Shown: positions 1 through 12,640, counted from the first letter of the stretch. The stretch is DNA of 64,000 nucleotides from Datisca glomerata (GCA_003255025.1 QANY01000230.1:545787-609786), one strand, 5' to 3'. The notes: generated by a model not told the origin, from the letters alone. Made by a program: numbers and translations.

Positions 1-770
1 ATGTCTTTTGTTTTTTTGGAAAGCTGGGCACTTGGAGAAGAGAATGTTGTCTTTCCTCTTCGAAGATAGAAAAGAAACCAGAGATGTAGTTGATCGTGTC
101 TTAAAAGACTTTATAGAGCGCCACTTACAGTGGATTGTTATTATTTCATTTAGACTCACCTTAGAACTCGCGCCCATTAATTGAGTCAACACAAGCTTGA
201 GATCAGGTGTAAAAACTTCAGTTGGGCTTGGTAACATCTCTTCAGCTTCTTTTATATTGGCAAAATTAGTCTAGGCTTATTGTGTAGCTCTATGGGCTGT
301 ATCATTGTCACTATGCCCACTTACATTTTCTTTTATTATTTCTACCATCAATATACCTCTACCACTATTTTGGTTGCCACATGTCACTATGTTATTGGGA
401 GGAGAGGTATTAGGTATGGCAGGGCTACGTGCATGGGAGTAGCTTGACGATGTGACGTGCTCTGAGCCCTGTGTTTTCTGTGAGCTGTCCTTCACCATTC
501 TCAGGATATTTTCATTTGCTTCTAGTGAGTTAAGTCGGTGGTCATCTATCACCACCGGTTACACAATCAAAGTTGTCCTAGGCATAACAAGTAGTCCAAT
601 TTTTGTAATTAGACCATTATAATAAGCTTGTTTTGATTGATGGGGTGTTACTTTATCTTCTCATAAGAATTCGATGAGAATGGTATTTTATATGATGTTA
701 AAAACTATTTTTAATGGAAATTAGTTATTAGTTATAATTACTTGTATGAATAAGATATGGTTCAATTTTT
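1..770. other. Unassigned sequence with one unknown minus-strand ORF
   Basis: No recognisable gene. An open frame on the minus strand (277-555, 92 codons) is rich in Ser, Asn and His and matches no family I know. Upstream minus-strand sequence near 150-250 also reads open for short stretches, so this may be a decayed coding fragment of a transposon or a small exon. There is no splice or start context strong enough to call a gene. Confidence 0.3.
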
Positions 771-967
771 TTTTCAAATTAACATCGGGTCTCAGAGTGT
801 AGTACTTCGACTAATCTCAAGGTATGTTAGGCACTCGGCTAGGTAAATCAATGGATAAATCCTCAGGCTGATGGTCACGAGATAACATGACCATGTTTCG
901 AACTTATGACTTGGAGGAAGCAAATACCCAAGCTCACGGCGACCATTTGCGCTACACCTCGTGGTTC
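771..967 (-). mobile_element. tRNA-derived SINE with target-site duplication
   Basis: Read on the minus strand, the 5' end carries a pol III A box (TAGCGCAAATGG) and, about 40 bases on, a B box (AGTTCGAAAC), which is the internal promoter of tRNA-derived SINEs. The 3' end finishes in an A-rich run. The body is flanked by near-perfect 15-bp direct repeats: tatggttcaattttt at 756-770 and tatgattcaattttt at 968-982, with one mismatch. Box spacing, tail and duplication together make this a convincing inserted SINE of about 197 bp. The layout resembles plant Au-type SINEs, but the subfamily is not assigned. Confidence 0.75.
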
Positions 968-1086
968 TATGATTCAATTTTTCATACTTATATTCATAAT
1001 AAAGTATATAATATTATTTATTGACTAAAATTTCTTTTTGAAATAAAATGCACCAAAACATTCAAAATGTTCCACTTTTTAAAAAA

Positions 1087-1794
1087 AATCGAAATAACCG
1101 AAAATCTCAACAGTCAAGTGTCATACAATCTCCTCACCCTTGTAGGGTCCTCTCAGGCGGGAACCTGCACAACACAAATAAAGAACTCTACGGCGAAGAG
1201 AATGGGGGTGGTTTCCTCGTCGAAGAGCCTCTGATACCTAAATTAGTATTTAGTCGATATTTTGGCATAATTTCTTTAGAGGAGAGAAGGCCTAACTCTT
1301 TTTTTATTGATATATATATATACACACACCTGACTCCTCAAGTGAGAGAGAGCGTGTCGAGGAAGCCTCTCGGAGGCGTACTGGAGAAGCTTTGTGAGAC
1401 ACTATGCCTGTCATGACTGTCTTTGATTGGATGGAGAGGAGGCGACCTTGACAGAAAGCAATAGGCATTAAATGTTGACATGCCTTTGAAATGACCAGAC
1501 ATGGGCTATCTTGACATCCTACCATGGCAATTGGACTTGTTGGGTGTTCGGGCCCATGAGGAGGTGCCACTTGGGACGTTACCTTCGAGGGGCAATAATG
1601 GCTCTATGCTCAGTACTATCCGAGTTATGCTCATGAACTTTAATCTCTTTTATACGTGTTCGAGTCTGCAACACGAGCTTGCTTGAGGCTGACCAGTTGA
1701 GGTCGGTTATTCTCATTGAAAACTTTCTTTCATCATAGGCTTCTCGATGTGGCATGACACATGTCACCGCATTATTGGAGATCAAGAAAATGCC
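1087..1794 (-). repeat. 3' LTR of the gypsy-like element
   Basis: Nearly colinear with 18264-18946. Shared blocks include the aatctcaaca start, the gggaacctgcacaaca block, the block with cgatattttggcataattt, and the end block with cttctcgatgtggcatgaca. Indels and a (TA)n tract near 1308-1322 separate the copies. On the minus strand an AT-rich TATA-like tract is followed by AATAAA, as in the partner copy. The left edge is set where similarity fades at ataaccgaaaatc. Confidence 0.6.
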
Positions 1795-3444
1795 TATAAT
1801 GGTTGCCCCTAGTCAAGGACTTGGGTGACTTCGTTTGCCCGGGTGTGAAAACTTCATTATCCAAGCTCCTTGTCCGAGCTACCTTGGTGTGGTGATAGAC
1901 TTCATTTCCAGTCTTGGGCGTCTCCCACTTGTGCCTCAAGTTTATTCGTTAATGGGGATTGCACCGAATTGAATTAATGTGCTTGACTGTTATTGTCACG
2001 ATTCATTCATCACGCATGCATTGTTTCACCTTTTCCATGGTTCAAGGCCATTAATGGCACGTGGGCTTGTGTGATGGAACTTGACTCTTTGATGCGTCGT
2101 TTCATTCCTAACGCATCATTTGAATAACATTTGGTCTTCTGAAATTATTGTTATTGGCCCATGAAATGGCCGTTTATCGAGTGTAGGATAGCATCAATGA
2201 TCATCATCATGGCCCTCTTTAATGCCTATTCAATTAGCAGTTGCCCTCTTCAATCGAGGTCTATAAATAGGCAGTCACCATCTCTTTTCCTTCATCATTT
2301 CCTTTACTGCCATCAATAAGCCTTTTCGGCAAATCCTTGGTCCGTGTTAGATACCCACCAGTGGTGATAAGAACTTTACCCTTAACAAAGGCCTGTAATC
2401 TTGGTCAGCCGCCTTAATCTCCTATCCACAATGAAGCAGCATCATTGTCTGTGACCCACTCCCATCTTTTACAACCTTTGTCCTTTCGGATCCCCAGCTG
2501 CTTATAGCAGCATGCTTCAAGAGTGGGTAAGGCATCATTGCAACATCCTCCAGGATCGTCTTCTTCCTTTCTCACCCTAAGGGGGAGAGGTTGAGGTCTT
2601 TCATCCTCAGCTCAAAAATTATTTATCGCTTGTGGTTTGAATCCACTTTTATCCTGACTTGGTGTGGGCATCAAACAGTGTCATCAGTATCCTCAGGCGT
2701 CCAGAGCCTCCTGTACTTAAAAGAGTTCAAAAAGGTTATTTATTACTTTCTCACCCAGGAGGGGGTTTGCCCTTTTAACCGAAGATATTTTTGTACTTTT
2801 ACTTATACTTGTAGTACTCTGTTTATTAATGAAAATTAAATTTCTTTACCTTTGGCTCCTTTTATTTATCCCTGTTTTTTTCCTGTTTCCTATCGCGAGT
2901 GTAGCACACATAGATAGAGTTTTGCTTTTCCTCAATTGAGCTTTAACTTGGCCTGGATCAGACATTCATCCTGAGACATGTAGTTGTTCTGACTATCATG
3001 TTGACATTGTATCCCTGCTAACTTTTACTGACTCAAGCTTGTGATCCTAAGCTGGACTGGGCCTTAAAGGGCCTCAATCTTTTTTGGTAGATTTAATCTT
3101 GTCCAACGGGATTGTCCGCTTTGTAGGTCGGGGGCCTTACAGACTTATCGTGAACTTTATGAAGCATTCCATGTTCCCATCAGGGAGATCTGATCGGGCG
3201 AACCTTCCTCTCATTGGGGGTTTACCTTGGTATTCAATTGAGCATACTTTCTCCAAGTTGAGCTTTTTCCTGGTATGACGATCTAGAAAGCAAGTTGAAT
3301 TCTTTTGGTTTTGGTACTTGGTCAAATGACCTTCGCTTTATCACCTATCCAGGCGTTCTGCTTCTGAATAAATTCTCTAGTTGAAATGCTCATCAGAGGG
3401 TCTTATCTTTGTCTTTGGAGCTATAGTGCTCAGGAAATATCATT
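1795..3444 (+). other. Non-coding interior of the gypsy-like element with a plus-strand promoter-like TATA box
   Basis: No coding frame of note. A strong TATA-type motif (ctataaatag, 2261-2270) faces the plus strand, opposite to the host element. It is followed by a pyrimidine-rich leader and, about 550 bp later, an A/T-rich polyadenylation-like stretch near 2810-2840. It may be a decayed LTR of another element, perhaps starting at tggttgcccctag (about 1799), or an antisense unit such as occurs downstream of pol in Tat elements. Neither reading is proven. Confidence 0.3.
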
Positions 3445-5345
3445 TGCCATACCCCAAGAACTTAAAAGGGGTAATTTAGTAAATTTCAATTCCACTCACG
3501 CTTAAAGACACTAACCGATATTCTTTCATTCTCGATCTCTCTCTCTGGCAATTTCCCCTCCCTAAGAAACTGATGTTCAATCTCTCTCTCTTGCATCCTT
3601 CCCTTCCTTGTCAAAGCCCATCTACTTTGTAACTTCATCTTACTTTCTTCATCATCATCTCTCCTCCATTGATCACAGTAAATGATTTCTTGTTTCTTCT
3701 ATTGTCTTTCTCCTTTTTCTCTTCTCTCTCTGAAATTTTGGTTCTTCAATTTCAATCATTTGTAAACCCTCACTCTAACATCATTGTTTGTCACCATCAT
3801 CGTTTTGTCTTCGTCCATCAATTCTGGTAAGGTGCCTGATTTCTCTCCCTTTTTCTCGATTTTTCTTCTCTTCCTCTATTTATTTCATTGCTCTCTTTCT
3901 CTCTAAACTAGCCATTGACTCTCTCTATTTTATTTTCCTCCCATGGTAGCCTCTAAATCATTTCCTTGGGTTGTAGCAGATCATCATCGCCTCTCTTTTC
4001 ATCTGTGAGCATCAATTTTCCCTTTTCTTTTTTTCTTTGTTTCTTACTTCTTTCTCCTCTCTGTTCAGACTAAAATTGGGTCTCGAGTCCCAGTTGGTTC
4101 TGACCCAACCTGACCTAGATATCACCCAGCTTGAACCGACTCAACCAAACCAGACCCAATCGAACCGAACTGGTTCTAACCTCTGGACCATGTTGAACCG
4201 CTTGATAGTTTACACCCGTTTACTTCCCACCTCTTTTTTACCTTACTTGCCCTCCTAGTTAATTAAATAATTATAGTTATTATATGAATATTTTGTGATC
4301 TGGGAACCTTAGATTTCATGTCATTAGTTGCTGAATTTAATTTGTAGCAATCCAGGTAAGTGGGCTTATGGAGTACTTTGCTTCATATTTTATGAATGTA
4401 GCGTAATTAATTTAATATTATTTGTCAAATTTTATGATCAAGTGTTTTATTTATTTTTTCATATCATGATAATGTTAGTTACCATGTTATGTATGATTAG
4501 ACTTTGGGCTTCACACGCATTAGCTATAATGTTTATGTTCATGAACAATTTGCATGTTAGTTAGGAGTATAAGTTTCCATGATTCATGAAATTAATCTAA
4601 GTAAAATGATAGATAAAAAAGAATAGACTAAGACATATCCCTTAGTTATGAAGTGACCAGACTGACCACGTCATGTTATCAGCTTTACATATGAGTGTCA
4701 CCATGTTCATGTTAGTGTCCTTAAGCTTTAGATAATCTTAAATGACATCAACTTCAGGATACTCATTCCGTTCATGTTACAAGTTCAAGTGTGAATCAAA
4801 TTTGGTTATGTTGATAATTGTGAAATATGTCTAGTCGAGTCACGATTAGACAAGTTGCAAGTACAAGTTTAAGTTACATGATAATCATAAAATTCAGCTA
4901 TGCTAATATCAAGTACGTTATGTGATTTAATAATCAAGTGAATATGTTAAATTATGGTTTAAAAAGTTACATGTTTATATTATGTCATGTAAAGCTTATT
5001 AGTATATAAGTTTACTTACTGGGTATTTTTAATACTCACTCCCTCATAGATGGTTGTGTTGCAGGTGATGGCGAGCATCATGAGTGAGGGATTGCATAGC
5101 CAACGAAAACGTGAAGTTTTCTGTTAATTATGATTATATGACATTAGAGACATTTTTAGTTGACTTACAGCGGATTCAAAAATTTATGAAATATCATGTT
5201 TTAGTCTACGATAATACGTTAAAGTTAGGGCAAAATTAGGGTTTTCAATTTGAGGATTTTCTCAAATTAGGGTTTCATTTGAATTAAGGGTTTTTGAATT
5301 GTGAAATTGTATGCATGTTTAACTCTCAGAAATCGAGGCGTTACA
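3445..5345 (+). mobile_element. Solo LTR of a Ty3/gypsy (chromovirus-type) element
   Basis: Begins TGCCATACCCC and ends GGCGTTACA, terminal signatures typical of plant gypsy LTRs (usually TGTCACACCCC...GGGTGTTACA). The start and end are 1.9 kb apart, within the usual LTR size. No coding sequence lies inside: it contains pyrimidine-rich leader sequence (3530-3910), AT-rich DNA, and a gtaagtggg stretch common in such LTRs. Flanking pentamers are tcatt and tccct, only 3 of 5 identical, so the target duplication is weak. It sits within the larger minus-strand element. Confidence 0.55.
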
Positions 5346-5439
5346 TCCCTATCCATGGCGTCAAGATTGCCTTGGTTAAGGCTTTCCCTTAACCTTCTCA
5401 AATGGGCTTGAGTGTTCGGTTGTCATTACTTTCCTTATT

Positions 5440-5925
5440 ATCTAACCAGGCGTGCCTGTCCTGGCTAGACCCTTGAATCTCGCCTGTGAACATGAGTACT
5501 CGGCAGACAACATTCCTTGATGTCTAGCAAGACGTGCCTACTCTGACAAGCCCCTTGAATCTCACCTATGAGCATGCATGCTCGACATACATCTTTATTT
5601 AATGTCTAGCTAGACATGCTTGCTCTAGTTATTCTTTTGAATCTCGTTTGCGAGCATGTGTGCTCGACATACATTTTTCCTTGATGTCTAGTCAGGCGTG
5701 CCTGCTCTAGCTAGAACCTTGAATCATGTCTGCAAGCATGAGTGCTGGCATATATCTTTCCTTGATGTCTAGCTAAGCGTGCATGCTCTCACTAGACCCT
5801 TGAATCTCGTCTACGAGCATGAGTGCTCGGCATACATCTTTCCTTGATGTCTAGCTAATCGTGTCTGCTCTAGCTAGACCCTTAAATCTTGTCTGTGAGC
5901 ATGAGTACTCAGCATGTATCACTTT
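5440..5925 (+). repeat. Minisatellite, about six copies of an 81-82 bp unit
   Basis: Units begin tgtctagctaggcgtgcctg (variable), continue through a ccttgaatctcg block and a gagcatgagtgctcg block, and end catctttccttga. Starts fall near 5440, 5520, 5601, 5683, 5764 and 5846. The copies are imperfect, with substitutions spread evenly, indicating an old array. It lies in the interior of the gypsy-like element. There are no spacers, so this is not a CRISPR-like arrangement. Confidence 0.8.
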
Positions 5926-6215
5926 TTGTTTAATCCCGACTGGTCGGCTAGGGCCCTCACCAATCATCACTTTTTGATCCTCCGTCACACGTCGTAGAAG
6001 AGTCGATCATTGGAGACTTGCTAGATAGTCAGAACCTCAGTAGCAAATATTTCTACGACATGTTCTATTTTTCCATGATTGTAAATTCGTTCAAAAAATA
6101 TCTTGTAAGAAGTTTTATAAGAAGTTAATCCTAAATAAGAATATTGTTTGAGTAGAAAAGGCAGACCTCTTAGCTAACCAATGCCAATGAGTACATGATC
6201 ATCGTTTCTGCTACA

Positions 6216-7159
6216 CTAAGGTGGAAGGCCGAAGACATTCGGGTTTTTGTTTCCTAATCTTTTGCCCTTCATTTTTTTGTTTGGGCATCTCTCTTTCCGA
6301 GCTTCATCTTTACCTTGATGGTGGTACCCCTTGAGCTTCACATTCTGCTCGGGGGTAAGTGTCGACTTATCCCGAGCTGTTCTTTTTGAGTATTCTCGTG
6401 GGAGGAAGATTGACCACCCTAGACCTTTAGGTTCCTCCCGGAAGTTATTACTCGGGCAGTGCGTAGGTTGCGAGCTCCTTTCCTGTGGGTTTATTCTCTT
6501 TATATGGGGGCTTGGGAGGAACACGCCCGTGTATTTCACCATGAACAACTTGGTTCTACCGAAAATCAGAGTAAAGGGTCTCATGATCATCCTTACTCTC
6601 TAACAGGGGCTTTATGTCCTAGCTTTGTTCACGAGCCATGTACCAGTTTTGGCATGGCCTTCATCCTTCCATTTCACCTAAGTCAGGAAGTGGGGGCCGA
6701 AAGCTGCCTAGTCCCAATTCGTATTTCACCTGTGGTGGACGATTGGTGGGAAGCTTCGTATTCAACATGGAATGTACCCATATTCGTTTATCCATGCAGC
6801 ACAAATTTCCTTCGCATGAGCTGGAGCTCTAAAAAATTGCTCGTGGCCAAAAAAAGGAACCAAGGAGTAGGCTGGAGGGTGTCCTCGCTGATAGTTTCCT
6901 CCATCTTCCGCAGCTGCTCGCATATTTCCGCCAGAGGGTCCTTTAGGGGTCCTTACCTACGTTATCTCTCCGGCGACCTTGTTCTCCTCTTGAGATGACC
7001 CCAACCAGAACCTAAAAGAAAGGGAGTCCCTGGCCTTGTTAAGTCGAGGTTCGCTTTGGTCTTGGTTTCCTCGAGAGGTGACAGTTCCTCTAAATTAGGG
7101 TGTCGTTCTTTGCCTTTTTATGGATGGCTTTTCCCCAAGTTTCTGCGAGTGCGTGGAGA
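6216..7159 (-). pseudogene. gag remnant of the gypsy-like element (part downstream of the copia insertion)
   Basis: On the minus strand, short open stretches continue the gag frame that starts at 18213 on the far side of the copia insertion. An Ala/Lys-rich stretch lies near 7090-7157. A predicted coiled coil with AEICEQLRKMEETISED lies near 6900-6950, like the coiled coil in gag of Tat-lineage elements. A basic 124-codon frame (6216-6590) follows. Stops and frame changes separate these pieces. No zinc knuckle, protease or polymerase was seen. Confidence 0.35.
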
Positions 7160-10055
7160 TGTTGATCGTCGTGGCGCGTGCGCGGCGGAAGCGTGAAAGC
7201 GCGTGGCCTTTTAAAAAATTAAACTTTTAATAAAAATTGAATCTTTTAATAAAACAAAACTTGCTCAACGCCAGGATAACCAAATAAAAACTTTTATTGA
7301 AAATTCTTTTCCAATCGGTCAAGATCCATTATATATTTATAAGTTAAATCTACAACATACAAGGTTAGAAATCATACACCTCTTGTAGTCTATATCAAAT
7401 CCTTGCAAAAATTGATTGATCCTCCGTTCCCATGAAAACATTCCAATAATCAGTAGATTGTGAGATCCACACTAAGATCTTCCAAGTCAATCCTCAATGC
7501 ACTAGGACGTGTGTGGGCACGCAAAATATTGCAGGACATTTTTTTTGTCTCTTTATGTTCTCAACACATGAGATCTAGAGATTTACTGAGAAGGACTTTA
7601 GTGAGACAATTCTCTAAAAGAATGTGATGATTATTATTTTTTTAAAGATTTGATTAACGCTTAATCGTAGAAGAAAATCTCTCTAACATCATTCATGTTC
7701 TCAATTCAACTCTTGATTGACGAACTGATGATCTGATCAACTGATTCTCTTATGTTCTTTCAACCACCAAGGCCATTAGATAATATATATATATATTCTA
7801 AATAATGGCTTATCAGATTTTTAGGGATAAACTAAAATAATATTTAATTGTAATTGTGCACAACTGCAGTGCCACCCATACACACTGTTGTAGGGTCACG
7901 TGGCACCACAGTAGTCCGTGTCAATTTTGGATACTCTGTCAGTGATTGACACGTGATAATTACTGTGAATTAAATATTTATTATAATCAGATAATTATAT
8001 AGATATCATTTATTCAAAATTAACATATCTGATTATTTCTATCAACTAACGTGTCTTTTATGTTATAAATAATAGATTTAGTTGATTTAAATTGTTATCT
8101 AATAATAATTTAATAATCTAATTTCATAAATTAGATATTCTATCTCACTTATCTATAATTATATATATATNAAAAATTATATTTAAATATATAAATAATT
8201 TAATTAATAAATTCTTAATTAATAAATCACACATAATTATCTATTAATTATGTACTTGCCCTTGAATAAAAATTCTTTTTGCAAGTCAGTCATTTTCTCA
8301 TGTTTTGAAATATTCACACTCTAGACAGCGTAGTATAGAGGTGACTTGGGGACCATGAACTTATAATCCTAAGCTTCAATAAACCAAATTATTAAATAAA
8401 TCCACTATAAATATGAAATCACACTCTTAGAGATTATAGAATGTATTTACAGAGTATTATCATGCAATCCACTGAAATAATCATTTCATGTAGTTTTGAC
8501 CTCTAATTATTGGTTCGTAAATTATAACATGTAAAAAAACTGTTTTACCCTTCTAATTACCTTTTGATCATTAAGTACCATTAACTCACTAGTGGATGAC
8601 TAATTTATAATCTTATTATAAATTTGAGCTCAATAACATTCAGTTCAAGAATTAACACTTATGGGTCGTTTGGTACGAGCTTTCCCCTTGGTAAAATTCG
8701 TGGTAAACTTATTTTTCAGTACATTCTCATATTTGTTACAAGTATTCTCATTTACCATAGTAAAATTATGTAGTCTGGTTAAATAAAAATCTCAAATAAT
8801 TTACTTTACCAAATAACTTTCTCAACTCCCTTCTCATCTTACACATTTTTTAAAATAACTTTTACTTTCTCAAATCCCCATAAAAAATATCCTTATTTAT
8901 TTCAATTATTCCAAATTGTTTTTGATATTTTATTTTCTTCAATACTAAAGTCTCACAAAGTTTCATAAAATATCCTGATCTTCGAATCTCATCATATCCC
9001 CTTCCAGTCCTGGTGGAACCAAATCGGTCTCGATATCGAATTTTGAGATTTGTTTTCATCCCTTCCATCATTTGCCCCGAAATGCCCGTCTGCAAACTCG
9101 TATCGGAGTCGTCCCATGAGATTAAGATATCTAAGGTAATGGAAACGAATGAAATAAAATATTAAGTTTGAATCAATGATTGATAAACTCTTCATATCTA
9201 AAAATTAAATGATTAAAATAAATTTTAATAATATCAAATATTTTTTTGAAATTAAAAATGATTTCCTTCCCTAAAATAAATACTATTTATAAACTGTCAA
9301 CGTTTAAAAAATACTAAAATTATAAAAATGAGACTATAACTGGATTGTCATCTAACTTTATCACTTAAACTTTCTCAATAACTTAACTTTTCCAGCATTC
9401 TTACTTCACACGTACCAAATGGCCCCTTAAAGAAACCAAAATACGATCTGTTAGGAAAACTTAGATTCTAAATCTTGTAAGATCATGTCTAGCCAGCCAT
9501 CCACATCACTGAATATCCAAAACAAAAGTCACTAGCTGATTAACAAACAGACCTTAACGAGTAAATGAAAAGATCTAGTAGACATGCATAGAAGTTCATG
9601 ACTACTCAAGATTCAGACTGATCTACATATGATCATCTAATTGATGTGTATTGAATTTTTATGATAAACAACATGTTAATAAAGATATTAAAAATTCACA
9701 TCGGTCATGTCGTATATAATCTGATTATATAAAGTACATTAACTAAGATGTCTATCCACATCAATGATCTGAATCTAGATCACACGCATTCATAATGCTT
9801 AGTGAACTGTACTAGCAACCATTCATTAAAGATTTCATACTTTAATATCTTGCTGACAATTTTATTCATTATCTATGATCTTAATCCTCTCGTACTAATA
9901 TAAGATCATAGACTCAATAATGGATATGGAATTTTCATATATTTATATAAAATTTAAACAATAATTTAAAAGAACAATTATAAGAAAAATGTAATACTCT
10001 TTAAATTTCATATCCAAATGTCAATACACATGCTTTGAGGACATAACCTCTAACA
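7160..10055 (-). repeat. 3' LTR of the copia element, enlarged by a MITE
   Basis: Matches the right-hand LTR (15723-17936) along its length, apart from small indels and one 768-bp extra block (8662-9426 plus one TSD copy). It starts tgttgatcgtc on the plus strand and ends ctctaaca. An undetermined base is present at 8171 within an AT-rich tract. Confidence 0.88.
8662..9426. mobile_element. Harbinger/Tourist-type MITE
   Basis: Inserted in one copia LTR but absent at the matching site of the partner LTR, where the sequence reads cacttaagggaacc. Ends are inverted: gggtcgtttggtacg on the left and cgtaccaaatggcccc on the right. They are flanked by TTA on both sides (8659-8661 and 9427-9429), the target duplication typical of PIF/Harbinger elements. 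The 765-bp body has no transposase; two overlapping minus-strand frames (8862-9195) have no recognisable domain. Confidence 0.8.
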
Positions 10056-10070
10056 ATCTCCCACTTGCCC
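10056..10070 (-). other. Polypurine tract of the copia element
   Basis: The minus strand reads GGGCAAGTGGGAGAT directly before the TG of the 3' LTR, which is the expected place and composition for priming plus-strand DNA synthesis. Confidence 0.8.
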
Positions 10071-11500
10071 TAAAGCAAATGTGGCATCTCTCTTAATCTC
10101 ATGTTACGCACTTGACCCTCAAATGACTTTGCAGGAAGTGTCATTGTAAAAGGATCAGTCGGATTCTGTTCTGATGTTATATTCATAACAGTCACATCAC
10201 ATCGATGCACGATCTCTCTTATAATATGATATTTCCTCTCTATGTGCTTGCCCCTCTTGTGACTCCTCGGTTCCTTGGAATTTGCTACCGCCCCACTATT
10301 GTCACAGTATAGGATTAGTGGCTTGTCCATATCTGAAACTCCAAATCAGAATAGAACTTTCTGAGTTATACCGCCTCTTTCGCAGCTTCACAAGATGCTA
10401 TATAATCTGCTTCCGTAGTGGATTCGCAATACCAGATTGTTTAATACTTCTCCAAATTACAGCTCATCCACCTAGGATCGATGCTGATCCAGTTGTCGAC
10501 TGTTGATTGTACTTGTCAGATTAAAAAAATAGAATCAATATATCCAGTAGGGTTCAGGTCTCCACCTGAATAAAAAAATAAATAATTTCTCGTTCTCCTA
10601 AGATATTTGAGAATGTGCTTTACTACAATCCAGTGTTCCAAACCTGGATTCAATTGATAACGACAGACAATTCTCACTGTATAACAAATGTCTGGTCTCG
10701 TACACAACATGACATATATGAAACTTTCAACTGTTGAAGTATAGGGAACCTTTCTCATATCATCTTCCTCCTGAGGTGTCTTAGGACATTGTTCCTTAGA
10801 GAGGACAATTCCATGTTTGGTCAGTTGTTGACCTTTCTTGAAATTCTTCATAGAGAATCTCTCCAGCACCTTATCAACATAAGATATCTGAGAAAGTGTC
10901 AATAACTTATTCTTTCTATCCCTTAGGATTTGGATGCCTAGAACATAGCTCGCTTCTCCCAAATCTTTCATTTGAAATTTATCAGCTAACCACTTTTTTA
11001 CTTTTGACAAAGTTTCAACATCATTCCCAATGAGTAGAATATCATTAACATAAAAGAACTAAGAAAACCACTATCTTATCTTTGGTGTATTGATAAACAC
11101 AAGCTTCGTCAAAATTTTGCTCGAAGCCATACGACTTTATAATCTCATCAAAGGTAAGATTCCAAGATCTAGATGCTTACTTTAATCCATAAATAGATTT
11201 AAGCAACTTCATACTTTCTGATCTTGCCCATTTTGTACGAACCCTTCTGGTTACATCATATATATGCTTTCTTCAAGAGAGTCATTCAGAAAAAGGTGTT
11301 GTCCATTTGGCATATCTCATAATCAAAACTAGCAGCTATGGACAAAAGGATGCGAATGGATCTTAGCATTGTCATAAGGTAGAATGTCTCTTCATAATCA
11401 ACTCCCACCATGTGTATAGCCCTTGGCTACTAACCGTGCCTTGAAAGTCTTTACTTTACCATTTGCACCTCTTTTCTTATTGAAGACCCATTTACATCCA
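10070..11500 (-). pseudogene. copia pol remnant: reverse transcriptase and RNase H
   Basis: The frame at 10516-11010 shows the copia RT C-terminal signature: MKDLGEASYVLGIQILRD, then RPDICYTV and an HILKYLRRT block. The frame at 10070-10330 is the RNase H tail, with LYCDNSGAVANSKEP and ERKYHIIREIV followed by a terminal MRLREMPHLL just before the polypurine tract. A stop near 10515 splits the two, and RT residues upstream (11010-11500, including the YVNDILL-like region) are recoverable only across frame changes. No intact polymerase could be made. Confidence 0.75.
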
Positions 11501-11789
11501 ATGGGCTTGACATCTTCAGGTGGATCTACAAGTTCCCAAACGAAATTGAAATTCATAGATTTCATTTTCTGGTTTATGGATTGTCCTTATTAGTGTCAGA
11601 CACTAGGACATGTGTCTCTAGTTCATAGCGAACTGGTTGCCTCACAACCCTCCCACTACGACATTGCACTGGGGTTTCCTTTGCAGGAAACTGTGGTTTC
11701 TATGATTTGTCGTTTATCAGTAGAAATTGAAGGTGGTCTGATCTCTAGTCGTTAATTCCTCGAGAACTACTTTGCTATAAGGTCTGTAG

Positions 11790-12640
11790 TTTTACATATA
11801 GTCATGCTCAATAAAGGTCGCATTTGTCGACACAAATACCTTTTGATCATTGTGACTATAAAAATACCCACATCTAGTTTTTAGAGAATAGACAACGAAT
11901 ATGCATACCTTAGACCTTGAGTCTAACTGTCCAGTCTTGGGTATAAGAACGTGAGTTGGACTCCTCCATATTAGGAAATGATGCAAACTAGGTTTGGAAC
12001 AATTTCATAATTCTAAAGGCGTCTTGCTTACAAACTTAGAGGGCACTACATTCAAAATGTGACTTTTTATGTGTAATGCATATCCCCAAAATGTAAGTAA
12101 CAATGATGAGTAGCTTAACATCGATCTAACCACATCCAATAAGGATTGGTTTCTCCTCTCTGCAACACCATTTTGCTATGGTGTTCTAGGTGTTGTAAGT
12201 TAGGATATGATTCCACACTTCAGCAAATAATCCTTGAATTCTAAATCCAAGTATTCACCACATAGATCGGATCGAAGTGTTTTCAATGATTTACCTAATT
12301 GCTTTTCAACATCATACTTGAAGTCTTTAAACTTTCCAAAAGTTTCATACTTTCGATGCATTAGGTAACCATAACCATATATTGAGTAGTCGTTAATGAA
12401 AGTGACAAAATACACATACACACCTCTAGCTTATACATTGTTCGGTCCATAGACATCATTATGTACTAACTCAAGTGGTTCCTTAGCTCTTTGGCTCTTT
12501 CCTGTGAAATGTCTCTTGGTAATTTTACCCTTTAGACATGATTCACGAATAAGAAAAGCTACAACTTTTATCTCTTTCAAAGCACCATGCTTTATTAACT
12601 TGTTTAACCTATCTAGATTAATATATCACAACTTAAGGTG
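11790..12640 (-). pseudogene. copia pol remnant: integrase
   Basis: Frame 12200-12421 contains the integrase core (YFVTFINDYSIYGYGYLMH, then KTLRSDLCGEYLDLEFKDYL), the DDE-type catalytic core of copia integrases. Frame 11792-11986 is the C-terminal GKG-like region (RSKVCIFVVYSLKTRCGYFY). The order is pol-like, between gag and RT. Frames are broken by stops and small indels. Confidence 0.75.

Noticed and set aside
1048..1416. 122-codon plus-strand ORF
   Set aside because: It lies in the LTR of the gypsy-like element, and the matching region of the partner LTR does not keep the frame open.
5440..5925. CRISPR-like repeat array
   Set aside because: Units are directly adjacent 82-bp repeats without spacers in a plant nuclear transposon; it is a minisatellite.
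6459..6998. 179-codon plus-strand ORF as a gene
   Set aside because: It overlaps the minus-strand gag remnant of the gypsy-like element, has no domain, and its composition fits an antisense shadow.
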